From Planctomycetota bacterium (lineage in GTDB: Bacteria; Planctomycetota; PUPC01; DSUN01): 64,000 nt of DNA. Made by a program: the position numbers and the translations under genes. Shown here in pieces: positions 8,506 to 18,073 of this stretch (position 1 is the stretch's first letter; each line of letters starts with the position of its first letter). Under the pieces are notes generated by a model. The model searched no databases and was not told the DNA's origin. It was given only the letters and a program-made list of their open reading frames with translations. The DNA is taken from NCBI GenBank assembly GCA_035384565.1, contig DAOOIT010000004.1, forward strand, positions 85,557 to 149,556, given 5' to 3'.

Positions 8506-8519
8506 GGGAAGGGAGCGCG

Positions 8520-10097
8520 ATGAGCAGCACCACCAACCGCCGCGAGTTCCTCGAGGAATCGGCCGCCGCGGCCGCGGGGGTCGCCCTGGCTGGCGCCGCC
8601 CTCGCCCCCGCCGTGCTCGAAGCGGCCCAGCCCGAGCCCACGAAGGCCCCCCGCCGGCCCAATATCATCCTGTTCCTCGTGGACGACATGGGCTGGCAGG
8701 ATACGAGCGTGCCCTTCCACACGGCTCGCACGCCGCTCAACGACCGGTACCGCACGCCCGCCATGGAGCGCCTCGCCGCCACGGGCGTCAAGTTCACCCA
8801 GGCCTACGCCTGCTGCGTCTGCTCGCCCACCCGCGTGAGCCTGATGTGCGGCCTCAACGCCGCCCGCCACCGCGTGACGAACTGGACGCTCCACCACAAG
8901 AAAGGCCCGGACGCCCCGCACCCGACCCTCGACTTCCCCGCCTGGAACACCGGCGGCCTGTGCATGACGCCGGGCGTCGAGCGCACCGTCCACGCCGTCA
9001 CCTTCCCCGCGCTCCTGCGCGAGGCGGGCTACCGCACGATCCACGTGGGCAAGGCTCACCTGGGCGCCGTGGGCACGCCCGGCGCGGACCCGCGCCACCT
9101 GGGCTTCGACGTCAACATCGCCGGCCACGCCGCCGGCGGGCCCGGCTCCTACCTCGGCACCCAGAACTTCTCCGCCGCCTGGCGCGGCGGCGACCGCGTG
9201 TGGGACGTGCCCGGCCTCGAGGCCTACCACGGCCAGGACATCTTCCTCACCGAGGCGTTGACGCGGGAGGCCCTCAAGCAGCTCGACCAGGCCGCCAATG
9301 CCGGCGCCCCGTTCTTCCTTTACATGTCGCACTATGCCGTGCACGTGCCGTTCGCGCCCGACGCGCGCTTCATCCAGCGCTACCGCGACGCCGGGCTCGA
9401 CGAAACCGAGGCCATGTACGCCGCCCTCGTCGAGGGCATGGACAAGAGCCTGGGCGACCTCCTGGCCTGGCTCGACCGCACGGGCCTCGCGGCCGGCACC
9501 GCCGTGCTCTTCATGTCGGACAACGGCGGCCTCTCGGCCCACGGCCGCGGCGGGCCGCCCCACACCCACAACGCCCCGCTCTCCAGCGGCAAAGGCTCGG
9601 CCCACGAGGGCGGCATCCGCGAGCCCATGATCGTCCGCTGGCCGGGCGTCACCCTGCCCGGCACCGTCTGCGACCGCCGCGTGATCATCGAGGACTTCTT
9701 CCCCACGATTCTCGACATGGCCGGCGTCACCGGCTGGCAGGACAAGGTGGGGATAGACGGCGCCAGCTTCGCCCCATTGCTTCGCCAGGGCGGCACCCGC
9801 GAAGACCGCCCCTTCTTCTGGCACTACCCCAACCACTGGGGGCCGACCGGTCCGGGCATCGGGCCCCACAGCGCCGTGCGCAAGGGCGACTGGAAGCTCA
9901 TCTACTACCACGCCGACCGGCGGTTCGAGCTGTTCAACGTCGCCGCCGACATCGGCGAGACCACCAACCTGGCCGACGACCAGCCCGAGCGCCTGGCTGC
10001 CATGGCTGCCGAGCTCACCGCCTACCTCGCTTCCGTCTCCGCCCAGATGCCCACCGACAAGCGCACCGGCAAACCCGTCCCCCTGCCCACCCTCTGA
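8520..10097 (+). CDS. Tat-exported arylsulfatase (formylglycine-dependent sulfatase)
   Basis: 525 residues. The N-terminus NRREFLEESAAAAAG is a twin-arginine signal, followed by a hydrophobic stretch to about residue 36. LFLVDDMGW (residues 51-59) supplies two metal-binding Asp. CSPTR (Cys101) is the C-x-P-x-R motif whose cysteine becomes formylglycine. SDNGG near residue 337 is a further conserved metal-binding motif. The family hydrolyses sulfate esters, here probably of sulfated polysaccharides outside the cytoplasm. No sulfatase-maturating enzyme is in this window, so maturation must come from elsewhere. GGGAGCG precedes the ATG. The last gene of the likely 5637-10097 group, all in one direction. 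Confidence 0.92.
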   Translation: MSSTTNRREFLEESAAAAAGVALAGAALAPAVLEAAQPEPTKAPRRPNIILFLVDDMGWQDTSVPFHTARTPLNDRYRTPAMERLAATGVKFTQAYACCVCSPTRVSLMCGLNAARHRVTNWTLHHKKGPDAPHPTLDFPAWNTGGLCMTPGVERTVHAVTFPALLREAGYRTIHVGKAHLGAVGTPGADPRHLGFDVNIAGHAAGGPGSYLGTQNFSAAWRGGDRVWDVPGLEAYHGQDIFLTEALTREALKQLDQAANAGAPFFLYMSHYAVHVPFAPDARFIQRYRDAGLDETEAMYAALVEGMDKSLGDLLAWLDRTGLAAGTAVLFMSDNGGLSAHGRGGPPHTHNAPLSSGKGSAHEGGIREPMIVRWPGVTLPGTVCDRRVIIEDFFPTILDMAGVTGWQDKVGIDGASFAPLLRQGGTREDRPFFWHYPNHWGPTGPGIGPHSAVRKGDWKLIYYHADRRFELFNVAADIGETTNLADDQPERLAAMAAELTAYLASVSAQMPTDKRTGKPVPLPTL

Positions 10098-10464
10098 CCC
10101 CAATGGCGTGAAGATGGGCACCGCCGCCTGAAGGCGGGACGCCGAACGTCCGGGAGAGGCGTCCCCATGCGGAGCGTAGGGACGAGAAGAGGGACGGGAA
10201 GAGGCGGGGCCCCATACTGTATCAACTGTGTGGGGGAGAGTGAGCAAGTATGGACAAATGGGCGAGAACGGGCGATTCGAGAGGCTCCGGCCATACCGGT
10301 TCAGGCCGGAAGATGAGCAAGTATGGACGGATGGGCGAGAATAGGCGATTCAAAGGGCTCCGGTCGCGCCGGGCCGGTCCGCGGGATGAGCCGGTATGAG
10401 GGGAGCCGCCGCGGGCATGAGCGTGAGGGGGAAACCAAAGGATCCCCTGCGTGCGGAAGAGGGC
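10098..10464. other. Gene-free spacer with two repeat types
   Basis: Positions 10110-10200 hold a CGCCTGAAGGCG-type inverted repeat and one copy of the GGAGCGTAGGGACGAG repeat. Positions 10241-10400 hold the 73-bp-period array described separately. Nothing coding is supported. Confidence 0.6.
10241..10400. repeat. Tandem 73-bp-period repeat (family C)
   Basis: Units begin TGAGCAAGTATGGAC at 10241 and 10314, and a third, degenerate unit begins TGAGCCGGTATG at 10387, so the period is exactly 73 bp. Each unit contains GGGCGAGAA..GGCGATTC. Related sequence recurs at 31960-32056 and 56386-56530. Confidence 0.75.
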
Positions 10465-10947
10465 TCATTTCTTGCCGAGGAGAGCCTTGAGCTTGCCAAG
10501 AAGGCCCTCGGGCTTGGCCTTGGCCGCCTCGGCCTGGGCCTCGGGGGTCTCTTTGACCTCCACGTAGCCGAAGGTGAAGTCGGCAACGGCCTTGATGCCC
10601 TCGACGCGCGGGTCGTCGGTGAAATCCTTGAGTTGCTGGGGGGTCATCTTGTCGAGTTCGGCGGGGTGGACGTTGTGGAATCGGAGGACGCAGATGCGGT
10701 CGCCCTCGTGGAGGGGGTGGCGGCCCTTGATGCGGCGGAAGTTGACGTAGGTGCCGCGGGCCGACACGTCCTCGACGTAGTACGACTGGGTGCCCGGGGC
10801 GCAGGCGATGCGGGCGTGGTGGCGTGAGACCACGTTGTTGTCCACGTGGATGTTCGCGTCGGGGGCGCGGCCGAGAATGTTCTCGCGCCGCAGGACGATG
10901 TAGCGGGTGCGGTCAATGTTGTCGTGGACCTGTGCGACTTTGGGCAT
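10465..10947 (-). CDS. FHA-domain protein
   Basis: 160 residues. Residues 18-95 form a forkhead-associated domain, a phosphothreonine-binding fold: ILGRAPDANIHVDNNVVSRHHARI contains the conserved GR, S-R-H-H core, and VEDVSARGTYVN supplies the later G-T-x-x-N. The remaining 60 residues are acidic/alanine-rich and end in a basic tail, KLKALLGKK. I chose the ATG at 10947 because AAAGGAGG lies just upstream; an earlier in-frame start would add 19 unlikely residues. It lies 19 bp after the TPR protein gene, so the two are probably one operon and may form a Ser/Thr-kinase-linked signalling pair. No kinase gene is in view. Confidence 0.88.
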   Translation of the reverse strand: MPKVAQVHDNIDRTRYIVLRRENILGRAPDANIHVDNNVVSRHHARIACAPGTQSYYVEDVSARGTYVNFRRIKGRHPLHEGDRICVLRFHNVHPAELDKMTPQQLKDFTDDPRVEGIKAVADFTFGYVEVKETPEAQAEAAKAKPEGLLGKLKALLGKK

Positions 10948-10966
10948 CCGTGGCGCCTCCTTTGTG

Positions 10967-13402
10967 TCACGGCCTGCTGGGCGAAGCGGGCTTGCGCGCC
11001 GCACGTTCGATCGCCAGGAGCTCGAGGCGGTGGCGCCAGGCGGGAAGCTCGGCCTGGCTGCCGCGTCGGTTGCTGAGGGCCTCGTTGAGGGAGCCTTCGA
11101 CGCACTCGACGGCCCGCCGCTTCAGGTCGAGGGTCACGGCGAGCCGCCCGGTGGCGGTCGCCCGGTCGAGGTCGGCCACGGGATCGGCGGCCGGGCGCAC
11201 ATGGCGGATCTCCAGGCTCAGGCGCGCCTTGCCGTTGCGGACGCTCTCGAAAGCTACGCGGTCCACGCCCGGGCGGGTGGGGTCCACCGGCGGCGCGGGG
11301 CGCCAGGCCTGCCCGGGCCGCCGCAGGAGGGGCAGGGCCGGGCCGTGGAGGAACTGGACGAGCCAGGCCAACTGGGCGAGCTCGGGGGGCATGCCCTCGG
11401 GCGGCCTGTCCACCGCGGCGAGGCCGAAGTAGCCGGTGCTCAGGACGCGGAGGCGGGCGCCGACGAAGCTGGCGCCGCCCTCGACGGGGCGGCCGGAGAT
11501 GGCGGCGATGCCCACGGTGCCCTCGACGACATGGCCAGGGCGGACGGCGGAGACCACGTAATCGAAGTCCACGCAGGCGAAGGCGCGGCCCGGCTGGCCG
11601 CCGTCGGTGGAGTAGCGGTAGCGGAGCACGTCGCCCGGCTCCAGCTTGGGCAGGAGCAGGTGGCCGGGGCCCGTGCCCGGGCCGGGGCTGTCGGGCAGGT
11701 CGTAGCTGGCAGGGTCGAGGGCCAACTGGCGGGCGAGCGCGTCGCAGGCGCCGGCATAGTCGCCGTTCCTCGCGCAGGCGGCGGCCAGGGCGCCGTGGTA
11801 GGCGGCGGTCTCGGGGCACCGCTCGATGGCGGCCCGGTAGCACGCAACGGCTCTCGGGTAGTTGCGCTCGGCGAGCGCGAGGTCGCCGAGCTGGGCCTGG
11901 AGGTCCGCCTCGGCGAGAGGGTGGCCCTGGGCCGAGGCGGCCTCGGCGAGGACGGCCCGGGCGTCGGCCGTGCGACCTGCGTCGCGGAGCGCGGCGGCGA
12001 GCTCGAGGCGCGCCGTGAGGCACGTGGGGAACCGCTCGATGCAGGCGCGCAGGCGCCGCTCGCGCTCGTCGAGGCCGGCATCGGGGGCGGCGTGCGCGGC
12101 GCAGCGTGCCGCGATAGCCTCGAGGGGCAGTTGGCCCGCGGCGAGGGCCTCGGCATCGGCCAGCAGCCAGAGGGTTTCGTGGGCGAGCCGACGGGAGGCG
12201 GCCCTCAAGAGGGCCAGCGCAGCGGCGGGCCGGCCGGCGAGCAGTTCGGCCTCGGCGGCTCGTCGGCGGAGGGCCGCGTCGGTGGGGCGGCTGGCCAGGG
12301 CCCCCGCGTAGATCTCCGCGGCCGGCGCGAACCGCCCCGCCGCGAAGAGGGAATCGGCCAGGGCGGATCGGATGACGAAGGACTCCGGCGCCAGCCCGTC
12401 GGCCTGCTGGAGGGGCGCCACGCGCGCCGCGGGGGGCAGGCGGCTCGCCTCCAGGAAGTGGCGGAAGGCCTCCGCGCCGAGGCGTCCGGCGGCCATCTCG
12501 GCCGCCGCCGCGCTCCAGGCCGTGGTGCCCAGGCGTCGGGCGGTGCGATGCCAGCCGCAGGCGAGGCAGCAGGCGGCCAGCCGGTCGCGCGCCTCGGGAG
12601 TGCGGGGGCCCTCGGGGTCGAGGGCAAGGACGCGCTCCAGCGAGGGAACGGCCTCGCGCCAGGCGGCGCGCGCCCACTGAAAGTCGGCCAGATGCCACCA
12701 CAGGCGCGCGCTCGCGGGGCATCGGCGCACGGCCTCGGCCAGCGTCCGCTCCGCCTCGGCCGGCTCGTCGCGGCTCAGCAGGCACGCGAGCTCGAACCAG
12801 GCCGGCTCGAGGGCGCGGTCGAGCCGGAGCGCGCGGCGGCAGGCCTCGGCCGCGTCCCCCGGGCGGCCTGCGGCGGCCAGGGTGCGGGCCAGTTCCAGGT
12901 GGACCTCGGCCCGCTCGGGCTCCACGCTCGCCGCCATCTCCAGCGCGCGGCGCGAGGCGGCGAGATCGCGTGCGGCATCGGTGCGGTACAGGCGGCCCAG
13001 CTCGAGTTGCGCCGCGACGAGATCGGGGTCGAGCTCCACCGCCTTGCGGTAGCGCCGCAGCCGCGCCGCCGGGTCGTCCTCGGCATAGCCGGCGAGGAAC
13101 TGGAGTTGCGCGTCCTCCGGCTCGGCGTTGACCTTGCGCTCGTACTCCTTCTGGACCACGGCCCGGGCCGTGGGAGACCGCAGGCGGATGTAAAGCAGGT
13201 GGGCCTGGAGGCAGTGGGGATTGGTCTCGAGCAGGTCCCGGAGCTTGTCAATCGCGTCCTCGGGCCTGTCACGGTCGGCGAGGGCCTGGGCGCGAGCGAG
13301 CGCCCGCTCGACGCGGCGGGGCGACAGGCTCGCCGCCTGCACCGCCGCGGCCGCGAGAAGACTCCCCAGCGCCGCACGTGCCGCCCATGCTCGACTGCTC
13401 AC
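10967..13402 (-). CDS. Exported TPR-repeat protein with C-terminal beta domain
   Basis: 811 residues from a GTG start that places a clear signal peptide (SSRAWAARAALGSLLAAAAVQA) at the N-terminus. Residues 30-560 contain more than ten tetratricopeptide-like helix pairs with repeated A-x-x-x-P/LDP patterns (ALALDPEG, ELDPDL, RALRLDRAL, ASRPTDAALRRRA). From about residue 575 a non-TPR region begins (GDVLRYRYSTDG, VVEGTVGIAAISG), which may be a beta domain. TPR proteins scaffold protein complexes; here the export signal places it in the periplasm or outer membrane. It precedes the FHA gene by 19 bp in the same direction. Upstream at about 13455-13485 a weak TTGCCC/AATACT pair could be the promoter. 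Confidence 0.8.
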   Translation of the reverse strand: MSSRAWAARAALGSLLAAAAVQAASLSPRRVERALARAQALADRDRPEDAIDKLRDLLETNPHCLQAHLLYIRLRSPTARAVVQKEYERKVNAEPEDAQLQFLAGYAEDDPAARLRRYRKAVELDPDLVAAQLELGRLYRTDAARDLAASRRALEMAASVEPERAEVHLELARTLAAAGRPGDAAEACRRALRLDRALEPAWFELACLLSRDEPAEAERTLAEAVRRCPASARLWWHLADFQWARAAWREAVPSLERVLALDPEGPRTPEARDRLAACCLACGWHRTARRLGTTAWSAAAAEMAAGRLGAEAFRHFLEASRLPPAARVAPLQQADGLAPESFVIRSALADSLFAAGRFAPAAEIYAGALASRPTDAALRRRAAEAELLAGRPAAALALLRAASRRLAHETLWLLADAEALAAGQLPLEAIAARCAAHAAPDAGLDERERRLRACIERFPTCLTARLELAAALRDAGRTADARAVLAEAASAQGHPLAEADLQAQLGDLALAERNYPRAVACYRAAIERCPETAAYHGALAAACARNGDYAGACDALARQLALDPASYDLPDSPGPGTGPGHLLLPKLEPGDVLRYRYSTDGGQPGRAFACVDFDYVVSAVRPGHVVEGTVGIAAISGRPVEGGASFVGARLRVLSTGYFGLAAVDRPPEGMPPELAQLAWLVQFLHGPALPLLRRPGQAWRPAPPVDPTRPGVDRVAFESVRNGKARLSLEIRHVRPAADPVADLDRATATGRLAVTLDLKRRAVECVEGSLNEALSNRRGSQAELPAWRHRLELLAIERAARKPASPSRP

Positions 13403-13807
13403 GATGGTGTGGCCATCCTTACCTGTCGGGGGCCGACGGAGTATTGCATAACAGGGTGGCTTGGGCAAGAGCCTCCCGGTACGAGAAATCCGGCCGCCAG
13501 GCGCACCCGCGAGCGCCGTGCACCAAACGGGGGATGCTTGCTTTGGGAGTCCCGCCTTCAGGCGGCGTTGCCGCTCTGCAAGGCACAACGCCGAATCCCC
13601 GAAAGGTGCCTACAGCCTGTCTCAGAGTAAGGGTCGCTCGAGAAGCCAGTAGCGTATATAAAACGGGTGCGAGCGTACTCACAATAGGGGCATAGTCATC
13701 TGCGGCAGCGCGGGCTGGGGATCCGTGACCTCTTTGGCGTCGGCACCCCATGCGCGGGTGCTCTGCTGGCGATGGGCCGGGGGAGAGGTCGCCCCCTCTT
13801 CTCGCTG
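13403..13807. other. Gene-free spacer with a short inverted repeat
   Basis: Around 13545-13600 there is a GTCCCGCCTTCAGGCGG repeat related to that at 10120-10150. At 13655-13690 a lower-GC stretch (AGCGTATATAAAACGG) stands out from the surroundings and could carry a promoter. No coding sequence is supported. Confidence 0.5.
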
Positions 13808-16357
13808 TCACTCGTCCAGGGCGGCGAGCAAGTCCAGAACCTCAAGCCGCACTCGGTCAACGAGGGTGCGGTCCTTGGGCTCGTCCCAACGGAAGTCGGC
13901 CGCGCCGTCGGCCTTCAGGACGCGGTCAGGGGCCTCGGCCAGCAGTCTCCTGGCCTCGGGGAGGCGGGGGTGGTCGGGGCGGGCGCGCTCCAGTTCGTGG
14001 ATGCGGGCGCGAAGGAGGGCGAGGTACTCGAAGTCCTGGACCCCCTCGCGGATGGCTTCGAGGTACTTAGCGGAGGTGACTGAGGTGTCATCGAGGTAGA
14101 GGGGGCAGTAGGGGCCATTGCCCTTGGCGATGTATTCGTTCCAGCAGGAGGCGCCGCCGTTGTCGCCGAAGGCCCAGAAGCCGGCCCAACCGCCGCCGAT
14201 GGCGAAGACGTGCCACTGCTGGAGGAGGTAGTAGGAATAGGGGTCGAAGGTGCGGGCAGGGCCGGAGCAGGAGTAGAAGCCGAGTTGGCGGCCCGCCTGA
14301 CGCTGGTCGAGGAAGAGGCGGCGATAGGCGTCGTCCTTCTCGAGCCAGGCCGCGCGGTTGGGCACCAGCACGTCCACGGCGCCCAGCATCTCGCGGCAGG
14401 TCTCGAGTTCCTGGGGCACGGCGTCCACCCACACGAGCACCTGGGGCTCGGCGGCCTTGATCGCCTTGGTCCAGGCCACGGTGGCGTCGTATTGGTCCTT
14501 GCGGTTGGGCTCGTCCACGAGCAGGAGGCCGAGTTGGCTGGGCTGGAGGCCCAGGCCGCGCAGGTGGCCGGCCCAGAAGCGGATCCAGGCGCCGACCTTT
14601 CGGTTGAAGAGCGGGGTGCCGGCCTCGGAACCCGCGAAGGCGCTGCGCACACTGCCGTAGTCGCCGACGGCGACGAAGACCATGTACTGGCGGGCGCCCG
14701 GCCACAGCTTGAGCCAGGCGTCGAAGTTCCGGGTGTCGGGCGGCTCTGCGAGTTCGCCGTCGGCGTCGTACCGGCCGTCGGGCAGCGCGCGGCGCGTGGC
14801 CCAGGGGGCATTCACGTGGTGCTCGCGGAGGAGTTTCACCAGGGCCTCGCGGTTCTGCGGCGTGACGCCGTACATCCGCTCCTCGTTCGTGTACTCCCAG
14901 CCGCCGAGGCGCAGGGTCGTCTGGTCGGGGAAGCGCAGCGGGGCGACGCGCAGCGTGAGCGGCACCAACGGATGAGTGTCCACGCGCACACGGGCCCGGT
15001 ACGTGCCGGGGCGAACGTCCGTTGGATGGAAGGAGAACCAGACCTGCCGCGTCATGCCGGAGGGCACGGCGACGACCCAGGCGTCGCCGTCGCGGCGGGC
15101 GAGGGGGAGCGCGGCGGCCACCGAGGTGAAGTGGCGGGTGCCGACGTGCTGGACCTCGTGGACGCTGACGTAGGGGGGATTCGTGCCTCCGGGAAGGCCG
15201 TCCACCCACAGGCGCACCGGGCGGTCGGCGTCGGAGGCGTTGGTGAGGTTGAGCACGTCGGCGCGCCATTCGTGGCTCATCAGGGCGACGGCCAGCTCGG
15301 GGGCCGGCGCGTCTTTCGCCGGCTCGGTGGAGGGGTCGAGTGGGTCCCAGCGATGGGACTTCCAGACGCGAAGGTCGGGCTTGCCCTGGGCGCGCCAGGC
15401 GGCGGCCTGGAGGCGGAAGAGGTCGCGCTCCAGATCGGTCATCGGCAGGACGGCGCGGAAGCCCTCGGGCGAGACGAGGGGCATCGCGGCGATGCGCTGC
15501 TCGAGCTCCTGCGCCGTCTTGCCCAGCGGCGCCTTGTCCGCGGCCGGGGTGTCGGGCGACTCGATGGCCTCGCGTGCGGCGGCCAGGTCGCGGCGGAGCT
15601 GGGCCTTGAGCAGGCGGGTGAGCTGGAGGGTGTCCATGAACTGCGGCACGTTGAGAATGGGCTCGCTGCGGCGCGGCTCCACGGCGGGCGTAGGGTCGCC
15701 CTCGAACACCTCGATCTCATCTACGAAGAGATAGGGGCCGGCGGGCACGCAGGCGAACTGGACGTAGCGGCCGCTCGTCGCCAGCTTGCTCGTGCGGAAG
15801 ACGTGGACGGCGTGTTTGCCCATCGGCGGGGGCGGGCCGGTCTCCGAGAGTTCCACGAGATCGCCAGCCAGGTACCATTCTTTTCCGTCGCGGCTTGTGA
15901 AGACGCACAGCGCGGCGGGCCACTGGACGCCGGCGACGCCGGCCGCCGTGCGGAACGCCGCGCCGCCGAGGGCGTACGTCTGGCCGAGGTCAACCGTGAT
16001 GAACGCCGGCGCCCCGCCCTGCCAGCCGACCGTGGACTTCTGGGTCCAGAAGTAGCCCTCGGTCTTCACGCCGTCGGTGAGTTGCGTCGGGTCGTCGGGG
16101 TCGGTGCAGTGGGCGTAGTTGGGCCGCGGGCGGAGCGTGCAGGGCCGGCCGCGGGCGAGGTTGCGCTCCTCGCCGAATCCGCACGCGGCGAGCAGGGTTC
16201 CCAGGCAGCACACCAGGATTGCCGGCCGCGGCGCCGGCAACAGGCGGTGCGGTTCCCGCGGGCGGGGTGTCGGTGCCCCGCGAGGCGCGGGGGCCCCGCC
16301 CATGACGGCAGGGAATCGCAGCGCGCGATCCAGGCGGGTGGTCGCCGGTCCCATCAT
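13808..16357 (-). CDS. Exported discoidin (F5/8 type C)-DUF4091 protein, probable glycan-active
   Basis: 849 residues. A long basic N-terminal region precedes a hydrophobic segment ending in LLAACG, a lipobox-like site for lipid attachment. Residues about 70-220 form a discoidin / coagulation-factor-type carbohydrate-binding domain (LTDGVKTEGYFW, ITVDLGQTYALGG, RYVQFACV). From about residue 430 the sequence resembles DUF4091-containing glycosidase-like proteins: LGGWEYTNEERMYG, LLLVDEPNRKDQYD (a DEP acid pair) and GGGWAGFWAFGDNG. Such proteins are predicted TIM-barrel glycan hydrolases in planctomycetes, but the activity is unproven. The ATG at 16357 follows GAGGAGG by 6 bases. A promoter lies at 16389-16417, back to back with that of lysS. 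Confidence 0.8.
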   Translation of the reverse strand: MMGPATTRLDRALRFPAVMGGAPAPRGAPTPRPREPHRLLPAPRPAILVCCLGTLLAACGFGEERNLARGRPCTLRPRPNYAHCTDPDDPTQLTDGVKTEGYFWTQKSTVGWQGGAPAFITVDLGQTYALGGAAFRTAAGVAGVQWPAALCVFTSRDGKEWYLAGDLVELSETGPPPPMGKHAVHVFRTSKLATSGRYVQFACVPAGPYLFVDEIEVFEGDPTPAVEPRRSEPILNVPQFMDTLQLTRLLKAQLRRDLAAAREAIESPDTPAADKAPLGKTAQELEQRIAAMPLVSPEGFRAVLPMTDLERDLFRLQAAAWRAQGKPDLRVWKSHRWDPLDPSTEPAKDAPAPELAVALMSHEWRADVLNLTNASDADRPVRLWVDGLPGGTNPPYVSVHEVQHVGTRHFTSVAAALPLARRDGDAWVVAVPSGMTRQVWFSFHPTDVRPGTYRARVRVDTHPLVPLTLRVAPLRFPDQTTLRLGGWEYTNEERMYGVTPQNREALVKLLREHHVNAPWATRRALPDGRYDADGELAEPPDTRNFDAWLKLWPGARQYMVFVAVGDYGSVRSAFAGSEAGTPLFNRKVGAWIRFWAGHLRGLGLQPSQLGLLLVDEPNRKDQYDATVAWTKAIKAAEPQVLVWVDAVPQELETCREMLGAVDVLVPNRAAWLEKDDAYRRLFLDQRQAGRQLGFYSCSGPARTFDPYSYYLLQQWHVFAIGGGWAGFWAFGDNGGASCWNEYIAKGNGPYCPLYLDDTSVTSAKYLEAIREGVQDFEYLALLRARIHELERARPDHPRLPEARRLLAEAPDRVLKADGAADFRWDEPKDRTLVDRVRLEVLDLLAALDE

Positions 16358-16388
16358 CGGGCGCCTCCTCGCTGGGCTCCCCGCGAGC

Positions 16389-16417
16389 AGTATAGCAGGG
16401 CCGGGCGCGGCTGTCAC
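16389..16417 (-). promoter_or_regulatory. Sigma-70-like promoter for the discoidin-DUF4091 gene
   Basis: On the minus strand: GTGACA (16417-16412), 17-bp spacer, TATACT (16394-16389). It is 32 bp from the start codon and only 14 bp from the divergent lysS promoter. Confidence 0.65.
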
Positions 16418-16431
16418 GCGGGCATCCGCGC

Positions 16432-16459
16432 TTGACGGGTCCGCGCGGGTCGCTAGAAT
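16432..16459 (+). promoter_or_regulatory. Sigma-70-like promoter for lysS
   Basis: TTGACG (16432-16437), 16-bp spacer, TAGAAT (16454-16459), 50 bp before the lysS ATG. Confidence 0.65.
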
Positions 16460-16509
16460 AATGGGTCTGGGAGAGAGGAGCCGTTCGCCGTATCTGATTG
16501 GGGGCTTCG

Positions 16510-17967
<1,458 letters not shown>

Positions 17968-17982
<15 letters not shown>

Positions 17983-18070
17983 TCCGTAGTCCGTAACCAG
18001 AGAAGGCCAGAGGAGTGTCCCTCTTCCGCTTCCTCCTGTTGCGGATCACGGAGTGCGGATCACGGACTCG
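17968..18070. repeat. AATCCGTAATCCGTAGTCCG spacer repeat between lysS and nadB
   Basis: Short near-direct ATCCGTA units at the left (17974-17997) face inverted GCGGATCACGGA units at the right (18040-18068), making an imperfect inverted repeat of about 100 bp. It supplies the stop codon of lysS and the sequence just upstream of the nadB start. Confidence 0.6.
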
Positions 18071-18073
18071 CCC

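Noticed and set aside
4896..10247. Very long minus-strand reading frame of 1783 codons opposite the small paralogs, fusion enzyme, creatininase and sulfatase
   Set aside because: It covers several clear plus-strand genes, is rich in Gly/Ala/Arg/Val without recognisable domains, and arises from the high GC content of the real genes.
10241..10400. Short regular repeats as a possible CRISPR array
   Set aside because: The 73-bp units are repeated in full, with no unique spacers and no cas gene nearby.
10644..13630. Long frames on both strands overlapping the TPR gene
   Set aside because: Shadow frames with low-complexity composition; only the minus-strand TPR frame shows a signal peptide and repeats.
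14210..16435. 741-codon plus-strand frame opposite the discoidin-DUF4091 gene
   Set aside because: Composition is Gly/Ala/Val/Glu biased and without motifs; the opposite strand has clear domains.
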